Assembly (NCBI GenBank): GCA_963575745.1
Contig: CAUYUJ010005669.1
Location: 1,239,853 to 1,303,852, forward strand
Reading direction: 5' to 3'
Length of the DNA: 64,000 nt
Source of the DNA: Prorocentrum cordatum
Lineage: Eukaryota > Sar > Dinophyceae > Prorocentrales > Prorocentraceae
The translations under genes and the position numbers were made by a program. Positions 46,391 to 57,480 of the stretch are shown here, piece after piece. The notes under the pieces are model-generated. The model did no database searches. It worked only from the letters and a program-made list of their open reading frames with translations, and had not been told where the DNA came from. Position 1 is the stretch's first letter; every line of letters starts with the position of its first letter.

Positions 46391-46541
46391 ACCCACCAGA
46401 CCACCCCAACCCAACCCGAAGACCCGAATTTCGGGTTGGGGGGGGTACGGGCTTCATGTGTGTGTTTCCAATGCTCCCCCCCCAACTAGAAATGGAGTGC
46501 AAATTGAGGCCTTCGGGTTGGGTTGGCGTGGCTTGGTGGGT
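46391..46541. mobile_element. MITE-like element with 31-bp imperfect terminal inverted repeats
   Basis: 46391-46421 (ACCCACCAGACCACCCCAAC and following) matches the reverse complement of 46511-46541 at 28 of 31 positions. The ~89-bp centre holds a CCCGAATTTCGGG palindrome. The total of 151 bp and lack of ORF fit a small non-autonomous DNA element. Clear target-site duplications were not found. Confidence 0.6.
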
Positions 46542-47089
46542 GGTGACCGACGCCGTCCGCTGGAAGAGGAGAAGAGCAGGAGTACTCAAGTCGGACCTGG
46601 GACATAATAACATCCCCCAAAGAAATGGGACCCTCCGTCGGCCAAAACAAACAGGGCATCAAAGGGTACCCTACCCATGGTGCGCAAGAACATCCAACAA
46701 ACACGAAGAGCACTAGGGCACCTTCCCCGAACCGACCTCGATCGTATACCTCGGTCCGGCTGTACTACTAACAGCAGCAGGGAGAGGAGGTGAAGGCCAG
46801 GAGCCAAGCAGGAACAATGCGGAAGATAGAGAGCAGCCTGCGCCTGCGCCTCGTCACTGGCTCGCGGCAGTGGGAGTCCAACCGGCCCGCGAGCTTGTCC
46901 CACAGAGGCTCCTCGGGCTCCCCCTCCTCCTCCCTCTTCCCTCCGGCCTCCTCCCTGCTCCTCTCTTCATCCTTTGCTTTGCGGATAACTCATGGCAACT
47001 TCTCCCTGACACGCCCCCAGGCGTGCCGGTAGGACTGGCATGGCGGTTCGTCGCCTGACACTTCCTCTCCCCTGAAGCTTGATACTCTC
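46542..47089. other. No recognised gene
   Basis: Ordinary sequence with a small CCTCC patch (46920-46965). Confidence 0.4.
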
Positions 47090-47470
47090 TCAGAACTTCG
47101 TAGCTGCAACAGTTTCAAGAGTGGAGGGGGTGTTTCCAGAATGGAACTCTCGACTTAGCGCCGCGCGCGCTCGTCTTAAAAGTTTGCAGCAGCTTCAATG
47201 ATAGAGGGGGAACTTTAAACATGTGGCTCTCGCCTTAGCGCCGCGCACATTGGTCTTTCGAATTGGCATCAGTTTGAAAGATGGTGGGGCACACATCGTT
47301 TTCAGCAGAAGGCTTTCCCCTTGGCGCCGCAAGAATTCGTCTCTCAAGTTTGCAGCAGGTTCAAGGATGGGGCACATGCCGCTTTCAACACAGAGCTTTC
47401 GCCTTAGCGCCGCGCGCGTTCGTCTTAAACGTTAGCAACAGCTTCAATAATGGAGGCGGTAGTTTTCACC
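47090..47470. repeat. ~60-85 bp repeat, diverged locus 3 of the 84-bp family
   Basis: Recurrent TCTCGCCTTAGCGCCGCGC(A/G)C, TTTCAA and CTTCAA(T/G)(A/G)AT phrases. More diverged and irregular than the other two loci. Confidence 0.8.
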
Positions 47471-47679
47471 ATCCCACCCGCCCTTCGGGCGAAGGTGGTC
47501 TAGCGATATCTGTCGTTCCTCTTCTGAAAGCAGATAGCTTCTGACATACAAGGCCCGCCGAGGGCCACAAGACGGTTCCAAGTGCTATCGGAGCCTCCTC
47601 ATGTCCTACCCCAAGAGGGCGACATCGTTCACAACCCGAGGAACCCCAGCGGCGTGGCCTGGGCCCCACTGGCCGAGCT

Positions 47680-47810
47680 ACCCCCCTAGATGGGGATATA
47701 GGCCGTTGACTTCGGGTTTCGAGGGGTGTATTCCCAGCTGGGGCGGCAATTTGCTGGGGGTCTCGACGGGGATGGGGATGGGCATGGGGATCGGATCAAC
47801 GATAATGATC
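47680..47810. repeat. Unit shared with 49480-49690
   Basis: GGCCGTTGACTTCGGGTTTCGAGGGG, CTGGGGCGGC and GGATGGGCATGGGGAT appear here and, twice in tandem, at 49480-49690 (TTCGGGCTTCGAGGGGCACAT; GGGTTCCAAGGGGCACAT). Confidence 0.65.
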
Positions 47811-48255
47811 CGTGTCCCCAGACATGCGGCGTCCTGATTTTTGTTCAGGACGGCGTCCCCGCAAATCCCGACCCCCCCCGGGACCGGTTTTTCGTCCTGA
47901 GTCGTTGTTTGACGGTCCCGAGGCCCGGCGAGGGCCCCCAGGGGCCGAAAATGGCCAAAAACCGGCCGTCTGGATTTTTTTTTGTTTTTTGTTTTTTTTT
48001 GTACGACGCCCTCGTGCCTGGGTCTGCGGCATGCCCTCGGCAGCCTGCAGGCCGCGTCCCCGCGCGGGGCAGCTTGCTGCCCGGCGGGGAGGCCAGGCGC
48101 CGGCCCCTCGCCGTGGGCCCGGGGCCAGCGCGCCGCCCGTGCCTCCGTGGGAGCGTGCAGCCGGGGCGGCGGCGAGGGTGCCGCGCGTCTCGCGCCTCGT
48201 CTCGCTCGCAGCTTCACGTCGCCCGCTCCTCGCCGCCCTCCTCCCTTTCCCCTCC
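47811..48255. other. No recognised gene; T-rich patch at 47976-48000
   Basis: GC-rich apart from a short T8GT-type run. Opposite-strand ORFs only. Confidence 0.4.
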
Positions 48256-48350
48256 CGCCCCTCTCGAGGAGGAGGAGGAGGAGGAGGAGGAGGAGGAGGG
48301 CCCCCTCCCCCTCCAGCTTATGGTGGTGGTGGTGGGAAACAGGCCCACCA
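48256..48350. repeat. GGA run plus single arm of the 17440-17548 unit
   Basis: GGA triplets (48267-48298), then CCCCCTCCCCCTCCAGC, TTATGGTGGTGG and AAACAGGCCCA, which correspond to one half of the inverted repeat at 17440-17548. Confidence 0.75.
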
Positions 48351-49480
48351 GCTCTGGCGGAGCCCTCGGAGCTTCGAGCCGCGCAGTCACAGTGCGCCCC
48401 GTTCTCCTGCGTCACGGTCGAGCGGGGGTGCACTCCAGATTTCCGCGAGGAGCCGCCACTCGTGCACTCCTCTGCCCACGCGTCCTGCCGGCTGCTCGGC
48501 TCGGCCAGGCTGCGCGCCCGCCGCTTCTCTGGCTTCCCGGTGGCCTCGGAGCGCCTCGACGCCTGGACAAATCTCCGAAAGGGGCCCTGGGACGCACCCA
48601 AACAGACAGACGCAAATGACAGGATCCCCCATATTTTCCTATAGTTTCAGGGTCTTCGTCTTCCCCCCCACTTCCCACAGTTTCCCATATTTTCCTTGGG
48701 AGTCGACGATTAATTGTGTCTGTGTTTTTTTTCTTGCTGAATCTCCTTGTCTTCCCATTCGTCGCGCGAGACTGGACGACCCGCCGGCAGCGAGCCTGCC
48801 GCCGTGTCGCCGCCCCAGGCAAGGATCGACGCCCAGCTCAGGAGCTTGAGGCACAGGGGAGGTTCGATACCCACGAAGACGAAGCACGTGAGCAATGTAA
48901 CTTGGCATTCCGATGGCGCACGCCGAAGAAAACACCATTGGAAACCACTCGGGAATCTGCAATCTCCCAACTGTGATGCATGCATCAATGAGGCCTGCTA
49001 GCAACTTCTTCCGCACCGTGCTCTGCCAACCCCAGCATTCGCTAACTCAGGCCATGAGCTCACAACCGATTGTCGATGAGGGGATGCAACATAACCAAAG
49101 AGGTAATGATACAATAGGTCAGACAACGTGCACATCGCATGCAGTTTCGCTGGCCCGGCACCACGCTCCGCGTAGGCTGGCAAGCGCGGGAACATCCACA
49201 TGAGGGCACACGCACATTTGAATCTCCAGATTCAACCAGAGGACATCATCAGAGCAATGCAATCCGAACCAAACTCAGCCACTCCATGCTCGGAGTTTTC
49301 GGCCACTGTAGCGTCCCAGCAGGGTTGGGACTCGTGAGCCCACGACTTCACGAACGAATCCCGCGCCAACGACCATATGCGAGTGAATATCGGAAGCAAT
49401 GATTCTGTCCCCCCGCTCTTCTGAGCATCGTCTAACCGACCCCTATCCTCATGAACGTGACCTGGGCACCACTGGCCGAT
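48351..49480. other. No recognised gene
   Basis: Mixed sequence. A minus-strand frame at 49016-48639 and a 45-codon plus frame from 49200 have ordinary amino-acid variety, but I recognise no family. Confidence 0.35.
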
Positions 49481-50096
49481 TTACCGGTAGAGGCAATTTT
49501 CTTCGGGCTTCGAGGGGCACATCCCCAACCGGGGTGGTGGAGTGGTGGGTGTCTGGATGGGCGTGGGGATGGGGACAGGGGTCGGCTGAACGATCCTGAA
49601 AGAAGGGGGTAAAGGCCGCCTTCTTCGGGTTCCAAGGGGCACATCCTCCACTGGGGCGGTGGCATATGGCGGGGGTCTGGATGGCCAACGGGGGTCGGTC
49701 GAGGCACCCCCCCCATCTTCGCCCACAAGCCGCCACGCTCACTCCCGCCCGCCCCAGGAGAGCCCAGAATCGCATCGATAAGTCGGCTCTCCAATCGACG
49801 CGAATCGGGAGAAATCGCCCCGGCGGGACCCGGCAGGCTAGCAGGCCTCCATGGAGAAATCGGAGCCCCACTCGGAATCCGAGGTCGAATCCTCCTCAGC
49901 ACCGGGATCCACCGACACCGAACCGAACCGGAGGAATCGATGAGCGAGCCGCCGCCCTGCCCGCACATCACAGTGGCACCCGCGGGAGTCCGTCGGCACA
50001 CGGCTCTCGGGAGCGCCACGCGCCATGTAGCCTGGCGCCCCATGGACGCGCGCTAGCGAGCCCGGCCGCGCCAGACATCATCGGACCTCCTCCGCC

Positions 50097-50450
50097 ACGG
50101 GGACTCGTCGCGCGCGGGGGGCCCGGAGCCTCCGCGCCGGCCCGCGGGCGCCCGCTGCGGGAGCCCACCCGCGGGGTGCCGCGCGTGCTGCCTCTGCGGC
50201 TGGCAGCGCCCCAAAGAGCGTGCGAGCACGAGCCTCGCCGCCGACCCGGCGGCACGTCGATCCTCCGCGACGCCGGGCTCGCCACGCGCGGGGGGCCGCA
50301 GGGCCTCCGCGCCGGCCCGCGCGCGCAGCGCTGTGGGAGCCCACCCGCGAGGGGTGCCGCGCGCTGCCCCTCCGCGGCCGGCAGCGCCTGCCTTTTTTTT
50401 GTGGCTCGCCCCGCGGGCCGGAGCGGGCCGGAGGGCGACAGAACTGCACG
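50097..50450. repeat. ~178-bp tandem duplication, GC-rich
   Basis: The CGCGCGGGGGGCC, CCTCCGCGCCGGCCCGC, GGGAGCCCACCCGCG and GGCAGCGCC series occurs twice, beginning near 50097 and 50275. Confidence 0.75.
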
Positions 50451-50549
50451 GCGCGGCGGCGGGCGCCCCGGCCGCGGGTGCCGACGGAGCCTCGGGGGCA
50501 CCCTCGGCAGCTGCGCGAGGCGGCGCGCAGCCGAGGAGGCGAACTCTGC

Positions 50550-50735
50550 CTCGCCCTCCTCCTCCTCCTCCCTCCTCCCTCCTCCCTCCTCCCTCCTCCT
50601 CCTCCCTCCTTCCCTCCTCCTCCCTCCCTCCTCCCTCCTCCCTCCCTCCCCTCCTCGTCCTCCTCGTCCTCCTCGTCCTCCTCGTCCTCCTCGTCCTCCT
50701 CGTCCTCGTCGTCCTCCTCCTCCTCGGTTCGGTTC
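50550..50735. repeat. CCT and CGTCCT tracts
   Basis: CTCCCTCCT-type pyrimidine run followed by a clean CTCGTC hexamer run (50655-50720). Confidence 0.95.
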
Positions 50736-50829
50736 GTTCGTCTACGTGGGGCGTTGAGCCCCCGCGCGCCTCCCATGCGCGCGAGCCGCAGCCGGGCGCC
50801 AACGGCGCACGCGCCCTAGAGGCCCCGGC

Positions 50830-51885
50830 TCACAGCTCACCAATCAGCGCCAAAGCCCGTTGCCACTGCCCGCCATTCTCGCACGCACGGGCCCTGGCAA
50901 AGGGACCGATCACATAGGGCTCCCGCTCGGCCTCCCGAGTCTCGCTGAATAGTACCAAAGCCCACTGCCACCGTCCATATATCGTACCGGTTCTGATCCC
51001 AACGCTGCAGCTGACGGCATCTGGGTCCAAGTTGGCATCCCACAACTCGCTGAGCAGTGCAAGCTCCTACTCTCGCTGCCCCCTACTACGAGCATGGATG
51101 CAAGCACTGTAGCTGGTGATGTTGGGCTCCATACTCGAGTCTCACGTCTCGCCAGACCGCACTGATGGAGCCCACTGCCACTGCCTGCGGTTTTCGGACA
51201 CGCTGATCCCACACTGTAGCTGACGACCTCTGGTTACGATGTGACATGCCACATCTCACGGAGCAGCGCCAAAGCCTGCTGCCACTGCGCACCCCACGCA
51301 CGCTTAGGAGCTGAAGCATTGTAACTGGCGACGGTGGGCTCCGCACACGTATCCCGCGTACCACTGAACCACACCAAGGCATGCTGCCACTGCCCGCGCC
51401 CCTAGGACGCGCTGATCCCAATACTGGAACCAAGAACGTCGGGTCCAGCCGGACCTCCCACATTACACGGAGCAGCGCCGAGCCTGCTGCCACTGTTCTC
51501 CCTTCCCGCACGCGCGAATTTCGAACACTGTAGCTGGTGACGTCGGGCTCCACATTCCAATCGCACGTCTCACGAGAACACGCCAAGGCCTGCTGCTACC
51601 ACCGCCTGCGCCAGCGTTGCAGCTGATGCCCGACGTCCTCCTCTACCCCGTCCTGCCACTTCTCTCCATCCTCGTCGTCCCCTCTGCTTCACACGCGGGC
51701 CTCGCCGTCCTCCACATCGTCTCCCCCGTCCTCGTCGCCCCTCCCACCTCCAGCTCCGCGCTCGGGCTCACCGCAAGTACGACTGATGGGGTGCGCCGTT
51801 GGGCTACACATTCACATAGGCCGTCCCGCTGGACCACACCAGAGACTGCTGCCACTGCCCGCCGGCGTTGGAGCTAACGCCCGTC
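50830..51885 (-). pseudogene. Degenerate pentatricopeptide-repeat (PPR) gene
   Basis: The minus strand has a 104-107 bp periodicity, as expected for 35-residue PPR units. The landmark for the GGQWQ(R/Q)AL helix recurs near 50851, 50958, 51171, 51268, 51373, 51477, 51581 and 51845 (read on plus as a CTGCCACTGCC phrase). Readable pieces include EPDVTSYSV, ACENGGQWQRALALIGEL just before a stop at 50830-50832, and QWQWALVLFSE-like units. Frames change between most units, so no long PPR ORF remains. PPR proteins bind organellar RNA one base per repeat; dinoflagellates encode many with very uniform repeats. No start or targeting peptide could be identified. Confidence 0.75.
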
Positions 51886-51899
51886 ATCCTTTTCCTTCT

Positions 51900-52090
51900 C
51901 CTCCACCTCCGCCACCACCTCCTCCTCCTCCTCCTCCTCCTCCTCCTCCTCTGCCTCATTCTCCACCGCCTGCTGATGTATGCGTGTCGTTGAGCAATTG
52001 CCGCCGCTTGGGGTAGTCACCGTCGCCCACCTTCTCCTCCTCCTCCACAACAACATTCTCCTCCTTATCCACTGGTGCGATGGGGAAGGG
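51900..52090. repeat. CCT tracts around a short spacer
   Basis: CCTCC runs at 51900-51960 and 52030-52060, between the PPR relic and the LINE fragment. Confidence 0.85.
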
Positions 52091-52140
52091 GGAGGGAGGC
52101 GGGAGGGGGGGGTGGGAGAGTAACTGGCGGCGGGCATCAC

Positions 52141-53790
52141 CTAGTCGGTCCGATGGGGCCCTGCTCGTGCCAGGGCAACCGACTCCATGCACACCCCGAA
52201 GTACTCCATGCAGACTTCCAACTCAGACAAGGACGGTGCCCCTGCCAGCGCCCACTGCATCACGCGGCCGCGCGCTACGGCGGGGAGCGCCTGCCGCCAC
52301 TCCCAGGTGCCAGCGCACATCGACAGAACGTGTTCCAACGATGCCGCCGCACACCCACAGAGCGGGCATGGCTCCACGCTCTCCTGGAGCCTCTCGTATC
52401 GCCACATGCTCAACGGGAGCAGCCCACTGATCCGCGCCACCATCCACGCGGCGAAGAAGCGCCACATCCTCCGGCTCCACGAGGCCCACTGTAACTGGGA
52501 AGGGAAGGGGGCGCGCAGCGGCACCAGGGCAGTGTATGGAAGGATCCCCTCGGAGGACAACGTGGCCAACTGATCCTCGAACCATTTCTGCTCCGACCGC
52601 CGGATGGCTGGCACAATCACCGCATGCTTCCACTTTGCGACCCAAGCTTTGCAAGTCGCCCGGTCAGCCCGGTTGATGGACGCAATGGGGCAGAATTGCG
52701 CGAACGGTTGGACGCGCAGGCCGGTGATCAAGGCATCAGCGTGGTCCAGACACGTTGCGCCCGTGACGGCGCGAGCGGCCGCGCAAGCCTGCCCAGCCAC
52801 CGCCTCGCCCGGCAAGAGGTCCAATCTAGCCCTTGTCGTGACAATCCGCTGTAGGACCATGGCGGCGACCCGGGTGAACAATCGCGTCTCTGAAAACACT
52901 CTGACGTGACCTCCACCCCCCAAGGAGACGCCTGGCCGCAACCCGAGCAGGATCTTCACAGCCGAATACATCGCTTCATTGAGCTTGCGCGCGACCACCG
53001 CCCAACCTCCAGAGAAGGAAGCCAGCGGTTCAGTACCGTGAAGAACCGACGGGCAGACGCGCTTGCAGAACTGCTCCACGGCCCACGGAGCCCCCAAGCC
53101 TAAATCACGGGTTGCCGCGGTGAGTTCGGCGGTGGCGGCCACGAGCTGCGCGCACGTGCTGTGCAGGAGCCCCTGGAACCCTGGAACGTGAGCTGGTTGT
53201 CAACCTTCGTGCCAAGAGCATCCAGCCACTGCGCCTCCGCCACTGGCTCGCCAGCAACGGCGCCGAAGTCCCTCGAAGAACCAGGTGGGGGGCAGACAAC
53301 GAGGACGGACGGCCGTTTGGCACCCCCTTGGAAGACGTACCTCCACTGATCGCAAAAGACACCCAAACCTTCTGAGACTGCCCGCATGCCAGCGGCCGAT
53401 GACTGCATCGGGAAGGCATCGTCGACAAACTGGCCAACTGCGAACCGCTGCGCGGAGACCAAGTCAAGCAGTGCGAGCTGTTCATCAGCTGGCTCCTCCT
53501 CCTCCTCTACCCCCCGCCCCCTCCGCCTCCTTCTGCTTATCCTCACCCTCCTCCTCCGGCGGCGGAGCGCGGTCAGGACGCTCATCCGGCGCCTGCGCTG
53601 CCTGCATCCAGCGGCGCGGCGCCCACCGAGGTGGCACTCCTGCAGACCTTGCCTCACCTCGCGAGCCCGATGTTTTACCTCTGCCTCGCGGACCTGGGAG
53701 GCTGGAGCTCCCGCACGGCCGTGGCGCGGCGCAGCTGCACCCCAGCTTGGCGGCGGGAGCGGAGGACGGAGTCGCCGGCCGCCCAATGCG
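52141..53790 (-). pseudogene. Non-LTR (LINE-like) retrotransposon, RT palm to C-terminal zinc knuckle
   Basis: On the minus strand FAVGQFVDDAF (about 53414-53445) is the catalytic palm box (x-VDD), followed by the thumb region with VDNQLTFQG. A shift caused by an 8-bp tandem duplication (CCCTGGAA at 53171-53178 and 53179-53186 on plus) moves the rest into another frame, which then stays open for 333 codons from 53142 and ends with the CPLCG...H...C knuckle typical of LINE C-termini before a stop at 52141. Fingers and any endonuclease are missing upstream, where Arg/Glu-rich low complexity intrudes. Apart from the duplication the copy is well preserved, so the insertion is probably young. Confidence 0.75.
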
Positions 53791-53839
53791 CGAGCCCATC
53801 ACGACTCTGCACAGGGCGCCCAACAGAAGGCATCGCCCC

Positions 53840-54120
53840 AGCGAGCTAACGTGGTTGCGATCTCCGTCGGGTGCACTTGGACCAGAGAGCGCAAAATATC
53901 GGTGTCGAAGAAAGCCGTGGACGCGGTGTGCCCCCGTTGCCGTGCAGCTCCAGAGACTCCAGTGCATCGTCTGTGGGCACGCCCTTGCAATACTGGAAAC
54001 GCGGCGTACGATGCGGCTGACGCTTTACCCTCGACGCTCATGCTGCGTGCTTCTGGCTGCGCGGCTTCATTGCCGTGCGTGGACCTCAGTGCCCCCACCC
54101 ACTCGCGAGGAACATTGGTC
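53840..54120 (+). pseudogene. C-terminal fragment of a second LINE-like element
   Basis: The plus strand reads RKISVSKKAVDAVCPRCRAAPETPVHRLW, a C-x2-C...H...C knuckle with the HRLW signature, then, after a shift near 54030, an ACFWLRGF-type segment. It faces the opposite way from the copy at 52141-53790 and lies beside its 5' end. Confidence 0.6.
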
Positions 54121-54253
54121 GCACTTTGGACTTTCGGGGGCGGCCAAGAGGGGACCAAGAGGGGGGGGGAAATCATGGCCAGCGGCATGTGCGCGGCCCA
54201 AGGGAGGGCCAGGGACGTAATGAAATAAGAAGAGGCGCCATGAAATCTGGGGA

Positions 54254-54279
54254 GATATCATGGCCCCCGCCATGATATC
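54254..54279. repeat. 11-bp perfect inverted repeat with 4-nt loop
   Basis: GATATCATGGC (54254-54264), CCCC, GCCATGATATC (54269-54279). The CATGATATC phrase recurs in the repeat at 24180-24900. Confidence 0.85.
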
Positions 54280-55500
54280 CACACCCCCATGGCCATCACC
54301 CCCTTCCTTGCCGCCCCCGAGACCTGTCGACGGCGTCTTGGGCCCGGGACGTCTCGGTGCAGGCACCCCGTTGCACCCGCTCGTCGTCTTCGTGGACGCG
54401 AGCGGCGGTATGGGTGTCCCCGCCCTCGCTCGAGGAGCGTCGGCTCTTGGCAGTCGGTGCCCTTCGAGGCGAGGGGCAAGAAGCGAGGGCAGGCGTGTCC
54501 AGGCCTCTGCTCAGATCTGCTCGGTTGGCGGCCGGAGACGAGTTGGCCAGTTTGGAGCTCGCCACTCATCTTCCTGGCCCCACAGCCTGCCGAGCCAATA
54601 CTTCACGGCTGGCATGCCGGCAAGTGTATGTCTGTCTTTCTCTCTCTCTCTCTCCCTCTCCCTCTCTGGTCCCGACGCGCTTTTGAGGGGACGGATCAGC
54701 CAGAACGCTCGTGTGATAAGTATTCTTCTGATCTTACTGTTGTGCACATATGTGCACATCAACTCCCACCTCACCGTCAGCGAAGCAGCTGGTTGTGGCA
54801 TTGCACAATGGGTGCGGCTTGGTTGTTCGACTATTGGGCTGGGGAAGCCGCGGGAGCGTGCTCAGTTCCGAACGGGTCAAGGCGACAAGAGCTGAAAGGC
54901 GCGCCCTGCTGTGAAGGCGCGCCCTGCTGGTGCGCTGGAGGCTGTTGCGTGCTGCTCTAGACGCAATGCGAGCCGAGGACCTTTTGAAGCGAGCCCAGCG
55001 GCGAGAGGCCATTGACATGGGTGACTTGTTACCTTCGCCGCCTCCTCCTGCCGCAGCTGGACGGGCCCCCCGTGCCCCGTCCAAGTGTGCCGCTGCTTCT
55101 TCCGTGTCGCAACACGCGTTACGTGAGTGCCATGCGCACAGTGCCGGTGTTCAGCCTCAGCCAACACAGATACCAGATTCCGAATGGCTTGGCCACGCAT
55201 ATTGATTTGCACTGACGTGTACAGCGAAAGTACTTTTGGAGCACCCGATGGTACACGCATGCGTCTGTTTGGAGGGCGGGTGCAATCGAACCATCACATG
55301 ACCTATCGCGACGGCTTCGTCTTATAGCTATCCCTCCTTTACGAGACGTTTTCAGCAAAGAGCCTGCAGTTGCTCAAAGCAGCGGAGTGCCAGCAAATCC
55401 CCCTCTGGTCGAGAGCATCTTCGGCGAGCTCTTGCAGATTGACGGCCCAACGTACTCAGCGAAGCTCAGACGCTCAGAAGAGTGCAAGTGCGTTGCGTTT
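54280..55500. other. No recognised gene
   Basis: Contains a TCTC run (54638-54668) and a 21-bp duplication at 54898-54935 (GGCGCGCCCTGCTG twice). The plus frame at about 55330-55510 has ordinary amino-acid variety (VESIFGELLQIDGPTYSAKL) but no recognisable domain. Confidence 0.35.
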
Positions 55501-55509
55501 GCCCAAGGC

Positions 55510-56124
55510 ATTGTTCGTTCTCCCTCCCCCCCTTCCTACTCCTGCTCCTCCCTCCTCCCTTTCCTTCCCTGCGAGCTCCTGCTCCTTCTCCTGCTGCTGT
55601 TGCTCACTCTGCTCCTGGTCCTGCTCCTACTCGGCCTGAATTTCCTCGTCCCCTCCCTCCTCTCCAAACTCTCTCTGCTGCTGCCATTGCTGCTGCTGCG
55701 GCTTCTGCTGCTGCTGCTGCCATCTATCCTCTTATCCTGCTCCTCCTTCCTCCATCCTCCTACTGTGTCGGTTCTGTTTTCCTCCTCATTATCCTCCTCC
55801 TCCTCATCATCATCATCATCATCATCATCAGCATCACCAACAACAACAACGACAACATTTTCTCTCCATTCCTGCCTCCTCTTGCTTGTCCTGTTCCACC
55901 GTCTCCTCGTCTTCTACGCCGACTCCTCATCCTCCATTTGTCACTGTATCTCCCCATGTGGCTTCCCTTTGTCCTCATCTTTGTCCTCTTCCTCCTTCTC
56001 ATCATCATTGTCATCATCGTGATCACCATCACCATCACCGTGATCACCATCACCATCACCGTCACCATCACACTCACCATCACCACCGCCATCAGCATCA
56101 TCATCATCATCCTCCTCATCCTCG

Positions 56125-56180
<56 letters not shown>

Positions 56181-56187
56181 GTCGTCG

Positions 56188-56225
<38 letters not shown>

Positions 56226-56610
56226 GTCATATTCATCATCATCTTCATCATCTTCATGATTCATCATCATCCACATCAGCTGCATCATCACCATCGCGGT
56301 CATGAACATGATCATGACTATGATCATGATCATCATCACCGCCATCAGCACCACCACTACCACCACCATCATTATGTTCAGCATCATCATTTTCATCAGC
56401 ATCATCATCATCATCAGCAGCAGCAGCATCCTCATCCTCGTCCTCCTCCTCCTCCTCATCATCATCCTCATACTCATCATCAGCAGCAGAATCCTCATCC
56501 TCATCCTCATCCTCGTCCTCACCATCAGCATCCTCCTCCTTGTCAAATCACCATCATAATCAGCATCAGTTTCACCAGCATCAGCAGAAGCATCAACACC
56601 ATGGTCCCTG
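55510..56610. repeat. CCT-rich tract followed by CAT triplet arrays
   Basis: Pyrimidine-rich with CTG runs (55510-55790), CAT triplets (55803-55830 and 56095-56290), CACCAT-type tracts (56020-56085) and mixed CAT/CAG/CCT (56290-56610). Confidence 0.9.
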
Positions 56611-56879
56611 CTCCCTGCCTCCTCCTCCTCCTCCACTCTCCTGTTCCTGGCCGTTTCTCCCCCCTCATCTTCTTTCTTCAACTGTTCCTGCTCCCCCTCC
56701 TTCCATCCCTCCTGCTTCTCGACAATCACCCTCCCCCCACAAGGGCTCCGAGAGGAGGGCATGCGCGATGATGCTGCCGGGGTCGTCGACGTAGACGGGC
56801 AGAGGCACGAGAGTGCCTTTGCTGGGGAGGGTGCCTAGTGCAGGCCAAAGGCCAGAGAAGACACTCATGCCAGGAGGGA

Positions 56880-56972
56880 GGACGACGAAGAGGATGATAG
56901 ATGAGGAGAAGGGAGGAGAAGGATAGAGCAGGAAGAAAAGGACGAGGAGATAGAGGAGGAAGATGAGGAAAA

Positions 56973-57003
<31 letters not shown>

Positions 57004-57300
57004 GAGGAGGAGGAGGAGGAGGAGGAGGAGGAGGAGGAGGGGGGGGAGAGGAGGAGGAGGAGGAGGAGGAGGAGGAGGAGGGAGGCATGAGGAGGGGAGG
57101 AGGAGAGGAGGGTGAGGAAGAGGATAGTGAGAAAGGAGGAGGAGAGGATGAGGAAGATGTTAGGAGAAGGCTAAGAGGGGGATGATAGAGAAGGAGAAAC
57201 AGGAAAAGGAGGACGAGCGAGCAGAATGAGGGCGAGAAGAGGAGATGGAGGAAGAGGAGGAGGAGGAAGAGGAGGAGGCGAGGGGCGACGAAGAGGAGAC
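56880..57300. repeat. GGA purine tract
   Basis: Long A/G-only stretch with clean GGA triplets at 56975-57085. Pairs in composition with the pyrimidine tract that follows. Confidence 0.95.
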
Positions 57301-57480
57301 TGACGCAATGAACGTGCTGGAAAACAGGTGACTCAGGAAACGTGGCGCTCGAGCCCGCGCGCGCTCGCAACGGCATTGCGCCCCAATGCCTGGCCCGTGC
57401 CGAAGCCCGCCCCCCGAGCGACCCTTCCCGCTCCCGGCCGCCCAGCCAGGTGGACCTCTGAGCGGTCTTCCTGAGCGGGA
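57301..57480. repeat. Spacer sharing a ~60-bp unit with 58125-58175
   Basis: GCGACC(C)TTCCCGCTCCC and a CCAGC(CA/TG)GGTGGACCT phrase occur here (57417-57465) and at 58117-58175. Confidence 0.65.

Noticed and set aside
48639-49016. Minus-strand 125-codon frame as another reverse-transcriptase fragment
   Set aside because: Amino-acid variety is normal, but no RT motif could be placed, so it is left unassigned.
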